Positions 44,638-53,240 of a stretch of DNA of 64,000 nucleotides are shown here, one piece after another (the stretch's first letter is position 1; every line of letters starts with the position of its first letter). The notes beneath the pieces were generated by a model. That model worked only from the letters and a program-made list of their open reading frames with translations, was not told the origin of the DNA and made no database searches. The position numbers were made by a program, and so were the translations under genes. Source of the DNA: Candidatus Obscuribacterales bacterium (GTDB lineage Bacteria > Cyanobacteriota > Vampirovibrionia > Obscuribacterales > Obscuribacteraceae); contig JAGVKB010000142.1 in the NCBI GenBank assembly GCA_020050835.1, positions 1 to 64,000 on the forward strand, written 5' to 3'.

Positions 44638-44988
44638 ATGACAACCACCAACCCCTCATTCAAAATTACTTACTGCGGTGCTTGAGGTTATCGTCAACGG
44701 GCTGCCAGGCTGGCAGCCGACCTCGAAATCTATCTGGACGCCGACTCCCGGCTGGTACAGTCATCCGGTGGAGTGTTTGAAGTGGAATACAACGGCACAC
44801 TCATTTACTCGAAAAAAGCACGCGGTCGCTTTCCTTGCGATGGTGAGGTGTTGGATATAGTTCAAAAAATGGAATCCGGACTTGCCCTCGTGGAAGCGCA
44901 GCGTCAAGCGTCAGAGAACGCGCCGCAACCGATATCCTTTTTTGACTGGTTTAAGAAGTCCGTCAAACCCGGGGTCAACAAACTTTGA
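44638..44988 (+). CDS. selW: SelW/Rdx-family selenoprotein (in-frame UGA = Sec)
   Basis: The reading frame from ATG 44638 meets TGA at 44683-44685 and then stays open to the stop at 44986, 116 residues. Around the UGA it reads KITYCGA-U-GYRQRA, the same CGAUGY motif as selenoprotein W. The later FEVEYNGTLIYSKKARG matches the SelW segment FEV.V.GKLIHSKK. The CxxU pair (C13, U16) is the redox centre of this thioredoxin-like fold. The other genes here use UGA as stop, so recoding is specific. A hairpin right after the UGA fits a bacterial SECIS. An ordinary gene caller would keep only residues after GTG 44773 and lose the active site. ATG 44626 is an alternative start. Confidence 0.9.
44698..44719 (+). 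promoter_or_regulatory. Bacterial SECIS candidate
   Basis: GGCTGCC (44700-44706) pairs with GGCAGCC (44712-44718) around AGGCT. The A-T of the loop may also pair, leaving a GGC triloop. The apical loop starts 22 nt after the UGA and has G among its first two bases. This fits the described bSECIS model (stem-loop within about 16-37 nt of the UGA, early loop G). It would be bound by SelB. Confidence 0.75.
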
Positions 44989-44990
44989 TC

Positions 44991-45854
44991 ATGGACCTGA
45001 TCCTCGAAGGACAACTCTCTGCACAGTCAGGCATTCGGGAAGTGCTCCAAGCAGTCTTGAAGCAGACTTCCGAAGCCACCGGCATCTTGCGCATCTCTTG
45101 CCCAGGCAGGAATTTGAACGGGCGGCTTGCTCTAGTCAATGGCCAGTTTATCGTTGGCGCTCAAATTACCGACAGCGAAGAAAACGGCTATGATGCCGTC
45201 AAACAGCTGCTGACTGTTACAGAGGGAAATTTCGCATTTCTGGAAACGGACGACAACAAATCACTCGATCTTGGCCGGACTGTTCATATCAATCTGCTTT
45301 TACTAATCGACCGCTTGCCCGATTTGCCGGACAATCCAGCCGATCTCTTCGATCAACAATCGCTGCTGGATGAAGTATTCGGGCCGAACAATCAAGCGTC
45401 GAATCAACAATCATCAATCGACACGATGGTCTTGCCACGAGAACCGGCCAAACCGGAAAAACAGATGAACGGGTCCAATGGCAATTGGCAATTGCTTACA
45501 CCGTTGATGCAGGAGGATGCTCTGCCCTCCCATCGCCAGGCGCCAATACTGGGCAGCGGAGCGCTTGCTCCCAAGCCAGCAGTCGACAGCAAGTCTAGTT
45601 CGCTTTCTCCAGCTCTGGCTGCGCTTCCGGAAAAACGCGCAGTCTGGCCCGCCGTTCTGGCAATCGCCATGTTGCTCGCTCTAGCGGCAGTTGGTTGGCT
45701 TTTTTGGCCAAAGGCACCGCACGAGCAGAGCGGTCAGCCGACCCGCAAACATGGACTTGTTCACGGTAAGCGCCCGGTTGCGACTCTTGCTCCAGACCGG
45801 ATCGCCCGCACTGCCCGCAACTTATTGAAACGGAGCGACCGCGGCGCCTTGTGA
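44991..45854 (+). CDS. DUF4388-like protein with C-terminal membrane anchor
   Basis: ATG 44991 lies three bases after the selenoprotein stop, so the two genes are tightly linked and probably translated together. The 287-residue protein starts with a DUF4388/PATAN-like domain (about 1-120, GILRISCPGRNLNGRLALVN, then GYDAVKQLL...GNFAFLE), usually found in signalling proteins. A Pro/Ser/Gln-rich linker follows, then one transmembrane helix (about 222-242, VLAIAMLLALAAVGWLFW) and a basic tail. No catalytic motif is seen. A functional link with the redox selenoprotein is suggested only by the spacing. Confidence 0.82.
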   Translation: MDLILEGQLSAQSGIREVLQAVLKQTSEATGILRISCPGRNLNGRLALVNGQFIVGAQITDSEENGYDAVKQLLTVTEGNFAFLETDDNKSLDLGRTVHINLLLLIDRLPDLPDNPADLFDQQSLLDEVFGPNNQASNQQSSIDTMVLPREPAKPEKQMNGSNGNWQLLTPLMQEDALPSHRQAPILGSGALAPKPAVDSKSSSLSPALAALPEKRAVWPAVLAIAMLLALAAVGWLFWPKAPHEQSGQPTRKHGLVHGKRPVATLAPDRIARTARNLLKRSDRGAL

Positions 45855-45918
45855 AGAAGGTCGGACGTTTGCAGAAAGTGTCGTGTTGAGCGGAGAGGGT
45901 GGCTGTATCATTAGTGGC

Positions 45919-46644
45919 ATGAATTCAGGCGACAACGAGTTAACAACAATCACCACAAGCAGTGCTTCTCCCAAATCGCTGGTAATCGCAATTGACGGTC
46001 CGGCCGGCGCCGGCAAATCAACCGTCGCCCGGCGAGTCGCAGACGCTCTGGGCTATCTGTACATTGATACCGGCGCAATGTATCGGGCTGCTACCTGGCT
46101 GGTGCTGGCGCAAAACGTCAATACTCAGGACCTCGAATCAATCGTAAAGCTAGTGGCCGCTGCCAGCATCGAATTGAAGCAATCGCTCGATGGTGGTCCT
46201 CAAACCGTCTTGGTCAACGGCAAGGACGTCAGTGGGGAGATCCGCACCCAACAAATTAGTCGCCTGGTCAGCCCAATCTCAGCCATACCGGGAGTCAGGC
46301 AACATCTTGTCGTTGCCCAGCAGCAACTGGCGGCGGCGGGCGCCGTGGTAATGGACGGTCGAGACATCGGAACAGTGGTGTTACCGAAGGCAGATTTGAA
46401 AATCTTTCTGACTGCCTCGGCCGAAATCCGCGCCGGTCGTCGCTTGAAAGATCTCGAAGCAGCGGGTGAAAGACCGGACGAAGCGGTCTTGCTCCACGAG
46501 ATCAAGGAGAGAGACCGCCTGGATTCGACCAGAGCTGTCGCTCCGCTTCGGCAAGCGCAGGATGCTATTCCACTCAATACCGACAACCTGACCATAGATG
46601 ATGTCGTCTCCCGCATTCTCAATCTCTGCAAACGACAGGCATAA
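45919..46644 (+). CDS. cmk: Cytidylate kinase
   Basis: Cmk phosphorylates CMP and dCMP. The protein is about 241 residues from ATG 45919, with weak ribosome signals and an in-frame TTG at 45883. It shows P-loop IDGPAGAGKSTVARRVADALG, the LYIDTGAMYRA motif, MDGRDIGTVVLP and the lid KERDRLDSTRAVAPL. All key features of bacterial Cmk are present. Confidence 0.96.
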   Translation: MNSGDNELTTITTSSASPKSLVIAIDGPAGAGKSTVARRVADALGYLYIDTGAMYRAATWLVLAQNVNTQDLESIVKLVAAASIELKQSLDGGPQTVLVNGKDVSGEIRTQQISRLVSPISAIPGVRQHLVVAQQQLAAAGAVVMDGRDIGTVVLPKADLKIFLTASAEIRAGRRLKDLEAAGERPDEAVLLHEIKERDRLDSTRAVAPLRQAQDAIPLNTDNLTIDDVVSRILNLCKRQA

Positions 46645-46684
46645 TCGCCCAACTTAAAGGGGCAGTGTCTAATTGCAAAGGACT

Positions 46685-46714
46685 GCGTAATTACACCTTG
46701 ATTACAAGGTGTAA
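46685..46714. promoter_or_regulatory. Overlapping dyads upstream of the protease gene
   Basis: TTACACCTTG (46691-46700) and CAAGGTGTAA (46705-46714) are perfect arms around ATTA. The left arm overlaps GCGTAATTACAC (46685-46696), which shares GTAATTACAC with the palindrome at 1266. The site ends 61 bp before ATG 46776, a fitting place for an operator. Confidence 0.5.
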
Positions 46715-46775
46715 AGGCGGTACTTTGAGATTAGACAAGAGCAAAATTCCTTTCTGAACATGAGGGGTTAGATCA

Positions 46776-47948
46776 ATGGATGAAGCTAAAAAAGGTGGAC
46801 CAGATAACCCGGCCGCCAGCAGCAATGATTCATCTAATGAGCAACAGCGCAAGACCGGCAAGGATACCTCGGCCGATCTCGCCGTCCAAGCCTGGTCGGA
46901 ATTGGCAAAGAAAACCAGCACAGTCAGTATTCAAGCCGACAACAACAGCAATTTCTTGAGCCAGGAAAAATCTGGCGGCTCCGGCTTCGTAGTCACTGAC
47001 GGCGGCAAAGTCGTGACCGCCGCTCACGTCGTGGCCGGAACCGAAGGAATAACTGTCACCGGCTACGATCATAAAGGCGTTCAACACAAGCACAAAGCGC
47101 ACATAGAGAAGCTCGATCCCAAGCATGACATCGCCGTCCTGCAGTTGGACGACTACCAGAAATCGGAGCTGCCAGTGGCTAAGCTCGGTGACAGCAAGAA
47201 CCTCAAAGCAGGGGACAATGTCCAGGCTGTCGGTTATCCAGCCGACAAGCCGACGACACGTAAAGACAAAGGCGACACCAGCGACTCCAAATACACATCT
47301 GACGGTGACCGCAACCTCAAAACTGCTCACGGACAGGTTACCGGTCAGGAAAGCGACAGCAATATAGCGCAAAAATCAGCGAAGGATTTCGACAGCGAGC
47401 TGAAAGCTCAAGAAGCTCAGCTGAAGCAGTTGGAATCACAGAAAGGAGCGAGCGCCCAAGCGATCCAGAAGCTCGAGCAAAGCATTCAGGGTTTGACCAA
47501 CGCCTTGGCTCAAGCGCAAAAAGAGCTGCCTACTCGCAATACCGACAAGAATATGGTGGCGAATTTCGATAATCAGCAAGGCATGTCCGGCGGACCAGTC
47601 TACAAAGGTGACAAGGTTGTCGGCATGACCAGAGGGATGTTTGCCAACACCGGCCAAGAACACGACGCGAACAACGCCAATGTCGATACACTTGTTCCGG
47701 TCGATCAAGTCAATAAGGTATTGAACTCGAAGCCCGACGAGTACAAATACGATCAGTCCAAATACAGAACAAATGGCTCCTGGGGCTCCTGGCACCAGAA
47801 CATCGAAAACAAACCGTTAGCCGACAGCAGCATCATTTCCGGCGCCACTTTTACACAATTTCTGAAGCCGCAACCGGCAGCTGATGCTACCAAAGTTGAA
47901 AACAACAAACCGGCGGCTCCCGAAAACAAAAAACCGGAAAAACACTAG
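46776..47948 (+). CDS. Trypsin-like serine protease, no signal peptide
   Basis: The 390-residue protein starts behind GAGGGG. It has a chymotrypsin-like core with the triad H84 (VVTAAHVV), D118 (PKHDIAVLQ) and S271 (NQQGMSGGPVY). The residue before Ser is Met rather than the usual Asn or Asp (GNSGG). Between Asp and Ser is an unusual 90-residue insert, Lys/Gln/Glu-rich and coiled-coil-like (about 195-250). No signal peptide, PDZ domain or membrane segment is visible, so it is probably cytoplasmic or exported by an unusual route. Confidence 0.88.
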   Translation: MDEAKKGGPDNPAASSNDSSNEQQRKTGKDTSADLAVQAWSELAKKTSTVSIQADNNSNFLSQEKSGGSGFVVTDGGKVVTAAHVVAGTEGITVTGYDHKGVQHKHKAHIEKLDPKHDIAVLQLDDYQKSELPVAKLGDSKNLKAGDNVQAVGYPADKPTTRKDKGDTSDSKYTSDGDRNLKTAHGQVTGQESDSNIAQKSAKDFDSELKAQEAQLKQLESQKGASAQAIQKLEQSIQGLTNALAQAQKELPTRNTDKNMVANFDNQQGMSGGPVYKGDKVVGMTRGMFANTGQEHDANNANVDTLVPVDQVNKVLNSKPDEYKYDQSKYRTNGSWGSWHQNIENKPLADSSIISGATFTQFLKPQPAADATKVENNKPAAPENKKPEKH

Positions 47949-47960
47949 AACAAGCTTGCG

Positions 47961-50285
47961 CTATATGTCCTCTCGCACTTCGTTTCGATAAACCAGCCGC
48001 TCTACATCACCGCACAAGCGCAGCAGATTGTCCGAGATGCCCGGTGAGCGCATGAACTGGCGGCAGAGATCGACGGTCCGCCTCATCGATCGCACTACGT
48101 CGCCCTCATCATATATGGTGGCATTGCGCATCTCATCCCAGGACGCTCCGGAGGCCCACATTTCCGTAAGTCCAGCCAATACCGGACTGAATTCTACCGG
48201 AATTTCAACGTCAAAATCCCGCTGTTGCCGCCAGATTTTGCGTCCGATTTTCTGGATGTCTTGAAGCACCAACTCCACTGCTGGACTGACCCGCACCCGC
48301 ACCGCATCTTGCAATCGTCCTTCTTCCGAAACAATTGTAGTCATCACGGCGGCAAACTCGGCAGGCTGGAGATCGTCCAGGCAACCGCTGAAGACGACTT
48401 CACACAAGAAAAGTTCATTAGTACCGCGAATCGCCGCGGCCGCCTCACCTAATTTAGTCGGTGTGTTACCTTGCAGATAACCCTCGAGTCTCAAGATGTT
48501 AGCGAGCGCTTCAAATGTTCTCCAATAGCGAGTCGTCTCTCGCTCAATTCGCTTTGAGAGATCGCGCTTTCTGCTTTCCAGATGCCGTATGCGTTCGGTC
48601 TGTTTGCTGCAGGGCTTCTGGACCGGACAGCCGTGACAGGGCATGGCATAAGCTTCGTTCAACATGTCCTTCATCTCAGCTCGAAGCTTGAGCAGCACCG
48701 CTTGCGCTTCTTCCTCGCCGCCGCCTTTACCGCCGCGCACACCTTTTTCAGTCTGCTTAAGCTGCTTGTTTTTTGCGTGGACTGCTTGAAGTCTCTTGCC
48801 ATAGAGCGGAAGATCGCCGAGTTCGCCCGGACAGAGAGGATGAGAAAGCCTCTCGAGCTCTTGCTCCCAGGACAGCTGTTGCACGAAAAGCGGCTCGAGC
48901 TGCTGGTTGGTTACAAACTGTCCGAAGCTGCGCTCAATCAAATCGCGAGCTTCATCTTCAGAATGTCGCTGTAAAAGGTTCAGAACCATGCCGTAAGAAG
49001 GAGTGAATTGGCTCTTCAAGGGGTCGGCCGGAGCAGTTGCCAGCTTTGCTCCGTCGTCCACTGATTCGAAAGGATGATGGAGCACTACCACGTGACCGAC
49101 TTCATCCATGCCGCGGCGACCGGCCCGGCCGGACATCTGAAGAAACTCGCTGCCGGTCAAGTAGCGATGCCCTTGATCGTCTCGCTTGGTCAATGAGCTG
49201 ATCACTGTGGTGCGAGCAGGCATGTTGATGCCGGCAGCCAAAGTTTCGGTTGCAAAAACGACCTTGAGCAGCCCTTGCTGAAACAGCTTTTCGACCATCG
49301 CTTTCCAACTGGGAAGCATGCCGGCGTGATGGACGGACATCCCCTCATGCAGGTAAGGCAGATAGGGATGATTGGCCAGTGCAGGATTCTCTTTGACGAA
49401 GGCCGCGATCCGCTCGCGCAACAACAGCTCCTCTTCATGATTGACCAGCGGAATGCCTCGCGCTTTCTGCATCGCCTCCTCGCAACCACGCCGCGAAAAG
49501 AGGAAGTAAATTCCTGGCAGCATATTGCGGCTGGACAAAACGGCGAGCACGTCTCCGGACGCCGGTGATAAGGCGGTCACCAGGCGTTTTCTTTGCTGCC
49601 CAGCAAATCGTTTTCGATTGCCAAATCTGCTCTTGAGTTGCATGTTGAGACCGCGACCAGGACTCAAAAGCGGGTAGATTCGGCGATCTCCGAAATAATG
49701 AAAGCGCAACGGAACCGGCCGGAAGGTAGAAATGACAAGGCTGGTCGGCCCGTGAATTTCGTCTATCCAGGTCGTCAGCTCCTCGGCATTGGCTATTGTC
49801 GCCGACAAAGCAATCAATTGGATGTCTTTGGGCGCATAGATGATCGATTCTTCCCAAACCGTTCCGCGTTCGGAATCGTTCATGTAATGACATTCGTCCA
49901 GCACGACAAAAGATACATCATGCACGTTTCGGCGCACGTCACCGAGGATGGTGCCATACAGCATGTTGCGAAAGACTTCGGTGGTCATCACAACGATTGA
50001 GGCGTCACGATTGATGGAGATGTCGCCGGTCAGTAATCCGACTCTTTCGTCGCCATACTTTTGACGAAAGTCATGAAATTTCTGATTGGACAGCGCTTTG
50101 AGCGGGGTGGTATAGAAACAGCGCTGATTGGATCGCAGCGCGCACTCGACAGCATACTCGGCTACTACTGTCTTGCCAGACCCGGTCGGCGCACAGACTA
50201 CAACACTCCGTCCTTCTTCCAGGTGGCCAATGGCCTCTAGTTGAAAATTATCGAGCTGGAAGTTGAAAAGATGTTCGACTTGCAA
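47961..50285 (-). CDS. Ski2-like DEAD/DEAH RNA helicase
   Basis: The 774-residue superfamily 2 helicase opens with FQLDNFQLEAIGHLEEG, has Walker A APTGSGKT (about 34-41), motif II LDECHYMND and SALSAT-type motif III. A second lobe follows (SGRAGRRGMDEVGH). A C-terminal part has a CHGC...C cluster (PCHGCPVQKPC) and a DSHCT-like end. The family occurs in Cyanobacteria and Actinobacteria and is thought to act on RNA. The start is TTG 50285 because an in-frame stop lies just upstream and no ATG is near. The gene is convergent with the protease gene, 12 bp apart. Confidence 0.93.
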   Translation of the reverse strand: MQVEHLFNFQLDNFQLEAIGHLEEGRSVVVCAPTGSGKTVVAEYAVECALRSNQRCFYTTPLKALSNQKFHDFRQKYGDERVGLLTGDISINRDASIVVMTTEVFRNMLYGTILGDVRRNVHDVSFVVLDECHYMNDSERGTVWEESIIYAPKDIQLIALSATIANAEELTTWIDEIHGPTSLVISTFRPVPLRFHYFGDRRIYPLLSPGRGLNMQLKSRFGNRKRFAGQQRKRLVTALSPASGDVLAVLSSRNMLPGIYFLFSRRGCEEAMQKARGIPLVNHEEELLLRERIAAFVKENPALANHPYLPYLHEGMSVHHAGMLPSWKAMVEKLFQQGLLKVVFATETLAAGINMPARTTVISSLTKRDDQGHRYLTGSEFLQMSGRAGRRGMDEVGHVVVLHHPFESVDDGAKLATAPADPLKSQFTPSYGMVLNLLQRHSEDEARDLIERSFGQFVTNQQLEPLFVQQLSWEQELERLSHPLCPGELGDLPLYGKRLQAVHAKNKQLKQTEKGVRGGKGGGEEEAQAVLLKLRAEMKDMLNEAYAMPCHGCPVQKPCSKQTERIRHLESRKRDLSKRIERETTRYWRTFEALANILRLEGYLQGNTPTKLGEAAAAIRGTNELFLCEVVFSGCLDDLQPAEFAAVMTTIVSEEGRLQDAVRVRVSPAVELVLQDIQKIGRKIWRQQRDFDVEIPVEFSPVLAGLTEMWASGASWDEMRNATIYDEGDVVRSMRRTVDLCRQFMRSPGISDNLLRLCGDVERLVYRNEVREDI

Positions 50286-50546
50286 GGTAGCGCTGATCTG
50301 TATTCAAGTTGCCGGCGGTACTCACCACCCCAATAATAACAGCAGTCGCATCTTCCGCTTGCCCTATGCTAAACAGCCAACCGCTCAAAATTGCGCAATC
50401 TGCCTCCAGGCATGGGATTCAGCTGAGAGCACTTCATTTCGCGGCTTAACTTGGCAAAGCTTGAGACTCCCACAACTGTAACCGCTGAATACTTACGACT
50501 TCAGTCTTTTTCGCAAAAGCTGAGTAGGTCTATAATAAATAAGCGC

Positions 50547-50621
50547 CGGGACGTGGCGCAGGGGTAGCGCGCACCTTTGGGGTGGGTGAGGCCGGAGGTT
50601 CGAATCCTCTCGTCCCGACCA
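50547..50621 (+). tRNA. tRNA-Pro (anticodon GGG)
   Basis: A full cloverleaf is present. The acceptor CGGGACG pairs with CGTCCCG, the D-stem GCGC/GCGC, and the anticodon stem CACCT/GGGTG holds loop TTGGGGT (anticodon GGG). The T-arm is GGAGG-TTCGAAT-CCTCT and CCA is encoded. The acceptor begins with C1, typical of bacterial tRNA-Pro. TATAAT at 50531-50536 is a good -10 box; the -35 is weak. Confidence 0.95.
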
Positions 50622-50634
50622 TAACAGGAAGCCG

Positions 50635-50670
50635 GAACAGGTCTGAAAAGGACCTGTTCTCTGCCTTTTT
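50635..50670 (+). terminator. Terminator after tRNA-Pro
   Basis: GAACAGGTC (50635-50643) pairs with GACCTGTTC (50651-50659) around TGAAAAG. TTTTT occurs at 50666-50670. Confidence 0.85.
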
Positions 50671-50683
50671 GCTCCGATTCAAA

Positions 50684-50938
50684 CTACATGACGGCCGGAC
50701 GCACGTATCGTTTTCTGATCTCGGCTTTATGCCTGTTCGGACATTGATCTTCCGGACGCGGAACAGAGCTCGCCCCGGAGCCCCGAGGCTTCGGGTAATA
50801 AGTTATATCGATCGACGGAATGTCATGAAACCAAGGACTCAGATGGACAAATTCACGAAGCTTCAGTTTCAAGATGGCCCTTAAATGGTCGTCTAGATTC
50901 TCAAGAGAGATGCTTCGCTCCTTAATTACGCCAGCCAT
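50684..50938 (-). CDS. Possible small protein
   Basis: ATG 50938, with GAGG about six bases upstream, opens an 84-residue frame ending just past the tRNA terminator on the opposite strand. It reads as helical (SLENLDDHLRAILKLKLREF) then Pro/Arg-rich and basic. No family is recognised. The codon pattern is plausible but the frame could be chance. It would be convergent with the tRNA gene. Confidence 0.42.
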   Translation of the reverse strand: MAGVIKERSISLENLDDHLRAILKLKLREFVHLSPWFHDIPSIDITYYPKPRGSGASSVPRPEDQCPNRHKAEIRKRYVRPAVM

Positions 50939-51289
50939 TGCAACCTCGCGCCCAATTCCACACACTGTGCATAAGGCCAGAGCCTGATGCCTCTCTACCT
51001 GGATCACCAGCCGTCCGGTAGAACCAAACGCTGTGAATCTTACCAGGGCTTAATAAAGAGTCAATCAATGACAACCAGCAACAACCCATGTTTAATGTGT
51101 GCACCGCATAGCCATACGCAATGTATAACCGTTTCGCTCAGCACTATAGATCGATCGCATGCCATTTAACTGCTTGCCTCATTTTTAGCTCAGCTTGACG
51201 ACCCCGGTAGTCAAGCTGAGCCGGTTAAAGCAAAGAGCCATTTTTGCTGCAGCCGGGACGGCTGGTACAGCCGAAGCGAGCGGAATCAA
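50939..51289. other. Gap before pilT end
   Basis: Beyond the possible small gene at 50684-50938, no coding or RNA feature is supported here. A weak hairpin with CAGCTTGAC/GTCAAGCTG arms at about 51191-51219 lies downstream of the minus-strand pilT and may end that transcript; the T-run is poor. Confidence 0.4.
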
Positions 51290-52384
51290 TCAAACCATAG
51301 TTGCGCCGCGCAGAATTCTTTCCATCTCGCCCGGGTTCAATGAGTAGCTTCTAGCTGTTTCGGCATCGATAAATCCTTCACGATAAGCGTTGTAAATCGC
51401 GTGGTCCATCGTCTGCATGCCATCGAAGGAGCCGTTCTTAATGTACTCATAGAGTACATCGATCTCGCCGCGCAGGATAGCCTCCTGCACCGTCAAAGTA
51501 TTTACCATGATCTCGTGAACAGCCATCCGCCCACCTTCCAGAAGCGGGACCAACTGCTGCGCAACGACTGCCTTGAGAACATAAGCGAGCTGCATTCTAA
51601 CGACATCCTGTTCGGATGGGCTGAACATCCCGAGTATTCTTTGAATCGTCTTGGGAGCAGAGGCGGTGTGAAGCGTAGACAACACCAAAAGCCCGGTTTC
51701 AGCGGCTTTCAGCGCATACTGGACCGTCTCGTTATCACGCATCTCACCAATCAGAAGAACGTTTGGATCGGCACGCAGAGCAGATCTAAGCGCCGTAGCA
51801 AAGCTTTTCGTGTGATAGCCGACCTCTCTTTGCGTAACAATCGATTTCTTCGGGCGGAACACGAATTCAATCGGGTCTTCCATCGTGTAGATGTGGGCTG
51901 GCTCTCGCGAGTTGATTGCATCGATCATCGCCGCCAGTGTGGTCGATTTGCCGGCGCCGGTCACACCGGTAACTAGAATCAACCCCGAATGCGAATGAGT
52001 GAATTCCTCGACTACAGACGGCAGCCCGAGCTGATCGACCGATGGCACCTCGAGCGGAACGATCCGCATACAAGCTCCGACCGAATCGATGTCGGTGTGC
52101 AAGTTAACCCGCACTCTCGCTTTGTCTTTGAACAACAGCGCTGTATCCAGTTCATGGTTTTCTTCAAAGATCTGCTGTTGACGCCGGCTGAGCAAACCAA
52201 TCAGCATGCTGCGCAAGCCTTCGGGGTCGAAGACAGGCAAGCCGGCAACCGAGCGAATCTTGCCATCAATCCGAAAGACCGGCGACATATTGGCCTTAAA
52301 GTGAATGTCCGAAGCTTTGCATTCCAGTGCTAGACTGAGGATCTCTTCCATTGAGACCGGCAATTCTCTGGGAGACATTGACAT
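51290..52384 (-). CDS. pilT: Type IV pilus retraction ATPase PilT-like
   Basis: ATG 52384 with AGGT six bases upstream gives 364 residues. It is a GspE/PilT hexameric ATPase: N-terminal SLALECKASDIHFKANMSPV, Walker A GVTGAGKST (about 140-148), Asp box MEDPIEF, Walker B LLIGEMRDNETV and the His box LSTLHTASA. It drives pilus depolymerisation and twitching. Canonical PilT has AIRNLIRE near the C-terminus, but here AILRGEIDVLYEYIKNG is seen, so a PilU-like role is possible. The gene follows the sigma factor by seven bases and is probably co-transcribed. Confidence 0.92.
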   Translation of the reverse strand: MSMSPRELPVSMEEILSLALECKASDIHFKANMSPVFRIDGKIRSVAGLPVFDPEGLRSMLIGLLSRRQQQIFEENHELDTALLFKDKARVRVNLHTDIDSVGACMRIVPLEVPSVDQLGLPSVVEEFTHSHSGLILVTGVTGAGKSTTLAAMIDAINSREPAHIYTMEDPIEFVFRPKKSIVTQREVGYHTKSFATALRSALRADPNVLLIGEMRDNETVQYALKAAETGLLVLSTLHTASAPKTIQRILGMFSPSEQDVVRMQLAYVLKAVVAQQLVPLLEGGRMAVHEIMVNTLTVQEAILRGEIDVLYEYIKNGSFDGMQTMDHAIYNAYREGFIDAETARSYSLNPGEMERILRGATMV

Positions 52385-52391
52385 AATCGAC

Positions 52392-53144
52392 CTACAGCAC
52401 CTCGGTAGAAAGTACGTCCTTGAGCTTTCTAAGCGCACTGCGCACGGCTCTCGACACGCCCATCTCCGATATGCCCAATTGTTTGGCAGTTTCCTTCTGA
52501 GTCAGGTCATAGAAGAAAACAAACTCGACGATCTGTCTGGTCTTGTCGCCCAGCGACCTTAGCGCTTGAGCGATCAACTCGCGGTCTTCGGAAGCGAGCA
52601 CAAAGTCCTGATACTTACGATCGGCCACCATCTCTGAGAGCGCTCTGTTGTCGTCTCTTTCCTCTTCGCCGTCCGGGGTGTCGAAGGACTCATAACGTAA
52701 GCAGGCATCGACTGATTGCTGCGCCTCCAAAATATCGCGAACAGCAAAACCAGACCGGGCGGCCAACTCCTGTACTGATGGACTGCGACCGATCTCCTTG
52801 GTAAGTGACTCCTCGATCGGCGCCAGCTGCGCGTTGAGTTCGCTATATCGTCTTGGCACCTGCACCAGCGATGAATGGTCGCGCAGATAATGCCGAATCT
52901 CACCTCTGATGTAGCACGAAGCGACCGTTTTGAAGCTGGCCGTGCGTGCGCGCGCCGGATCATAGTATTGAATCGCCTTAAGCAACCCGACAGCGCCGAC
53001 CTGGATTAGATCTTCCTGGCAATCCGGACGGAAACGCGCATAACGCCTGGCTATCTGTTGAACCAGCGGCATGTACTGCTTGACCTGCTCGTCCGCCTGG
53101 GAAGCGGACGAGTCTTTAGTTCTAACGAGCTTCTCGGTCGCCAA
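52392..53144 (-). CDS. Alternative sigma-70 factor (SigB/SigF group)
   Basis: TTG 53144, six bases after AGGGAAGGAG, gives 250 residues; earlier starts lack such a site. Regions 2.1-2.4 include LVQQIARRYARFRPDCQEDL and GLLKAIQYYDPARARTASF, region 3 is IGRSPSVQELA and region 4 ends QKETAKQLGISEMGVSRAVR. It belongs to the group-3 sigma factors like SigB/SigF/SigG. No anti-sigma genes of the RsbW/RsbV type are adjacent. Co-transcription with pilT suggests it governs a motility- or stress-linked regulon, but this is only inferred. Confidence 0.93.
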   Translation of the reverse strand: MATEKLVRTKDSSASQADEQVKQYMPLVQQIARRYARFRPDCQEDLIQVGAVGLLKAIQYYDPARARTASFKTVASCYIRGEIRHYLRDHSSLVQVPRRYSELNAQLAPIEESLTKEIGRSPSVQELAARSGFAVRDILEAQQSVDACLRYESFDTPDGEEERDDNRALSEMVADRKYQDFVLASEDRELIAQALRSLGDKTRQIVEFVFFYDLTQKETAKQLGISEMGVSRAVRSALRKLKDVLSTEVL

Positions 53145-53240
53145 GTCGACTCCTTCCCTAAACCTCAAAGAGCGACCTCCACCTGCGGTCAACCTATAGG
53201 AAATAATTCCCTTTACAGCCGCGACTTAAACCGTGAAAAC

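Noticed and set aside
44773-44988. 71-residue protein starting at GTG 44773
   Set aside because: It is the tail of the selenoprotein. It lacks the redox motif and has no ribosome site of its own.
50547-50621. tRNA-Sec for the selenoprotein
   Set aside because: The anticodon is GGG and the arms are of normal length, so it is tRNA-Pro.
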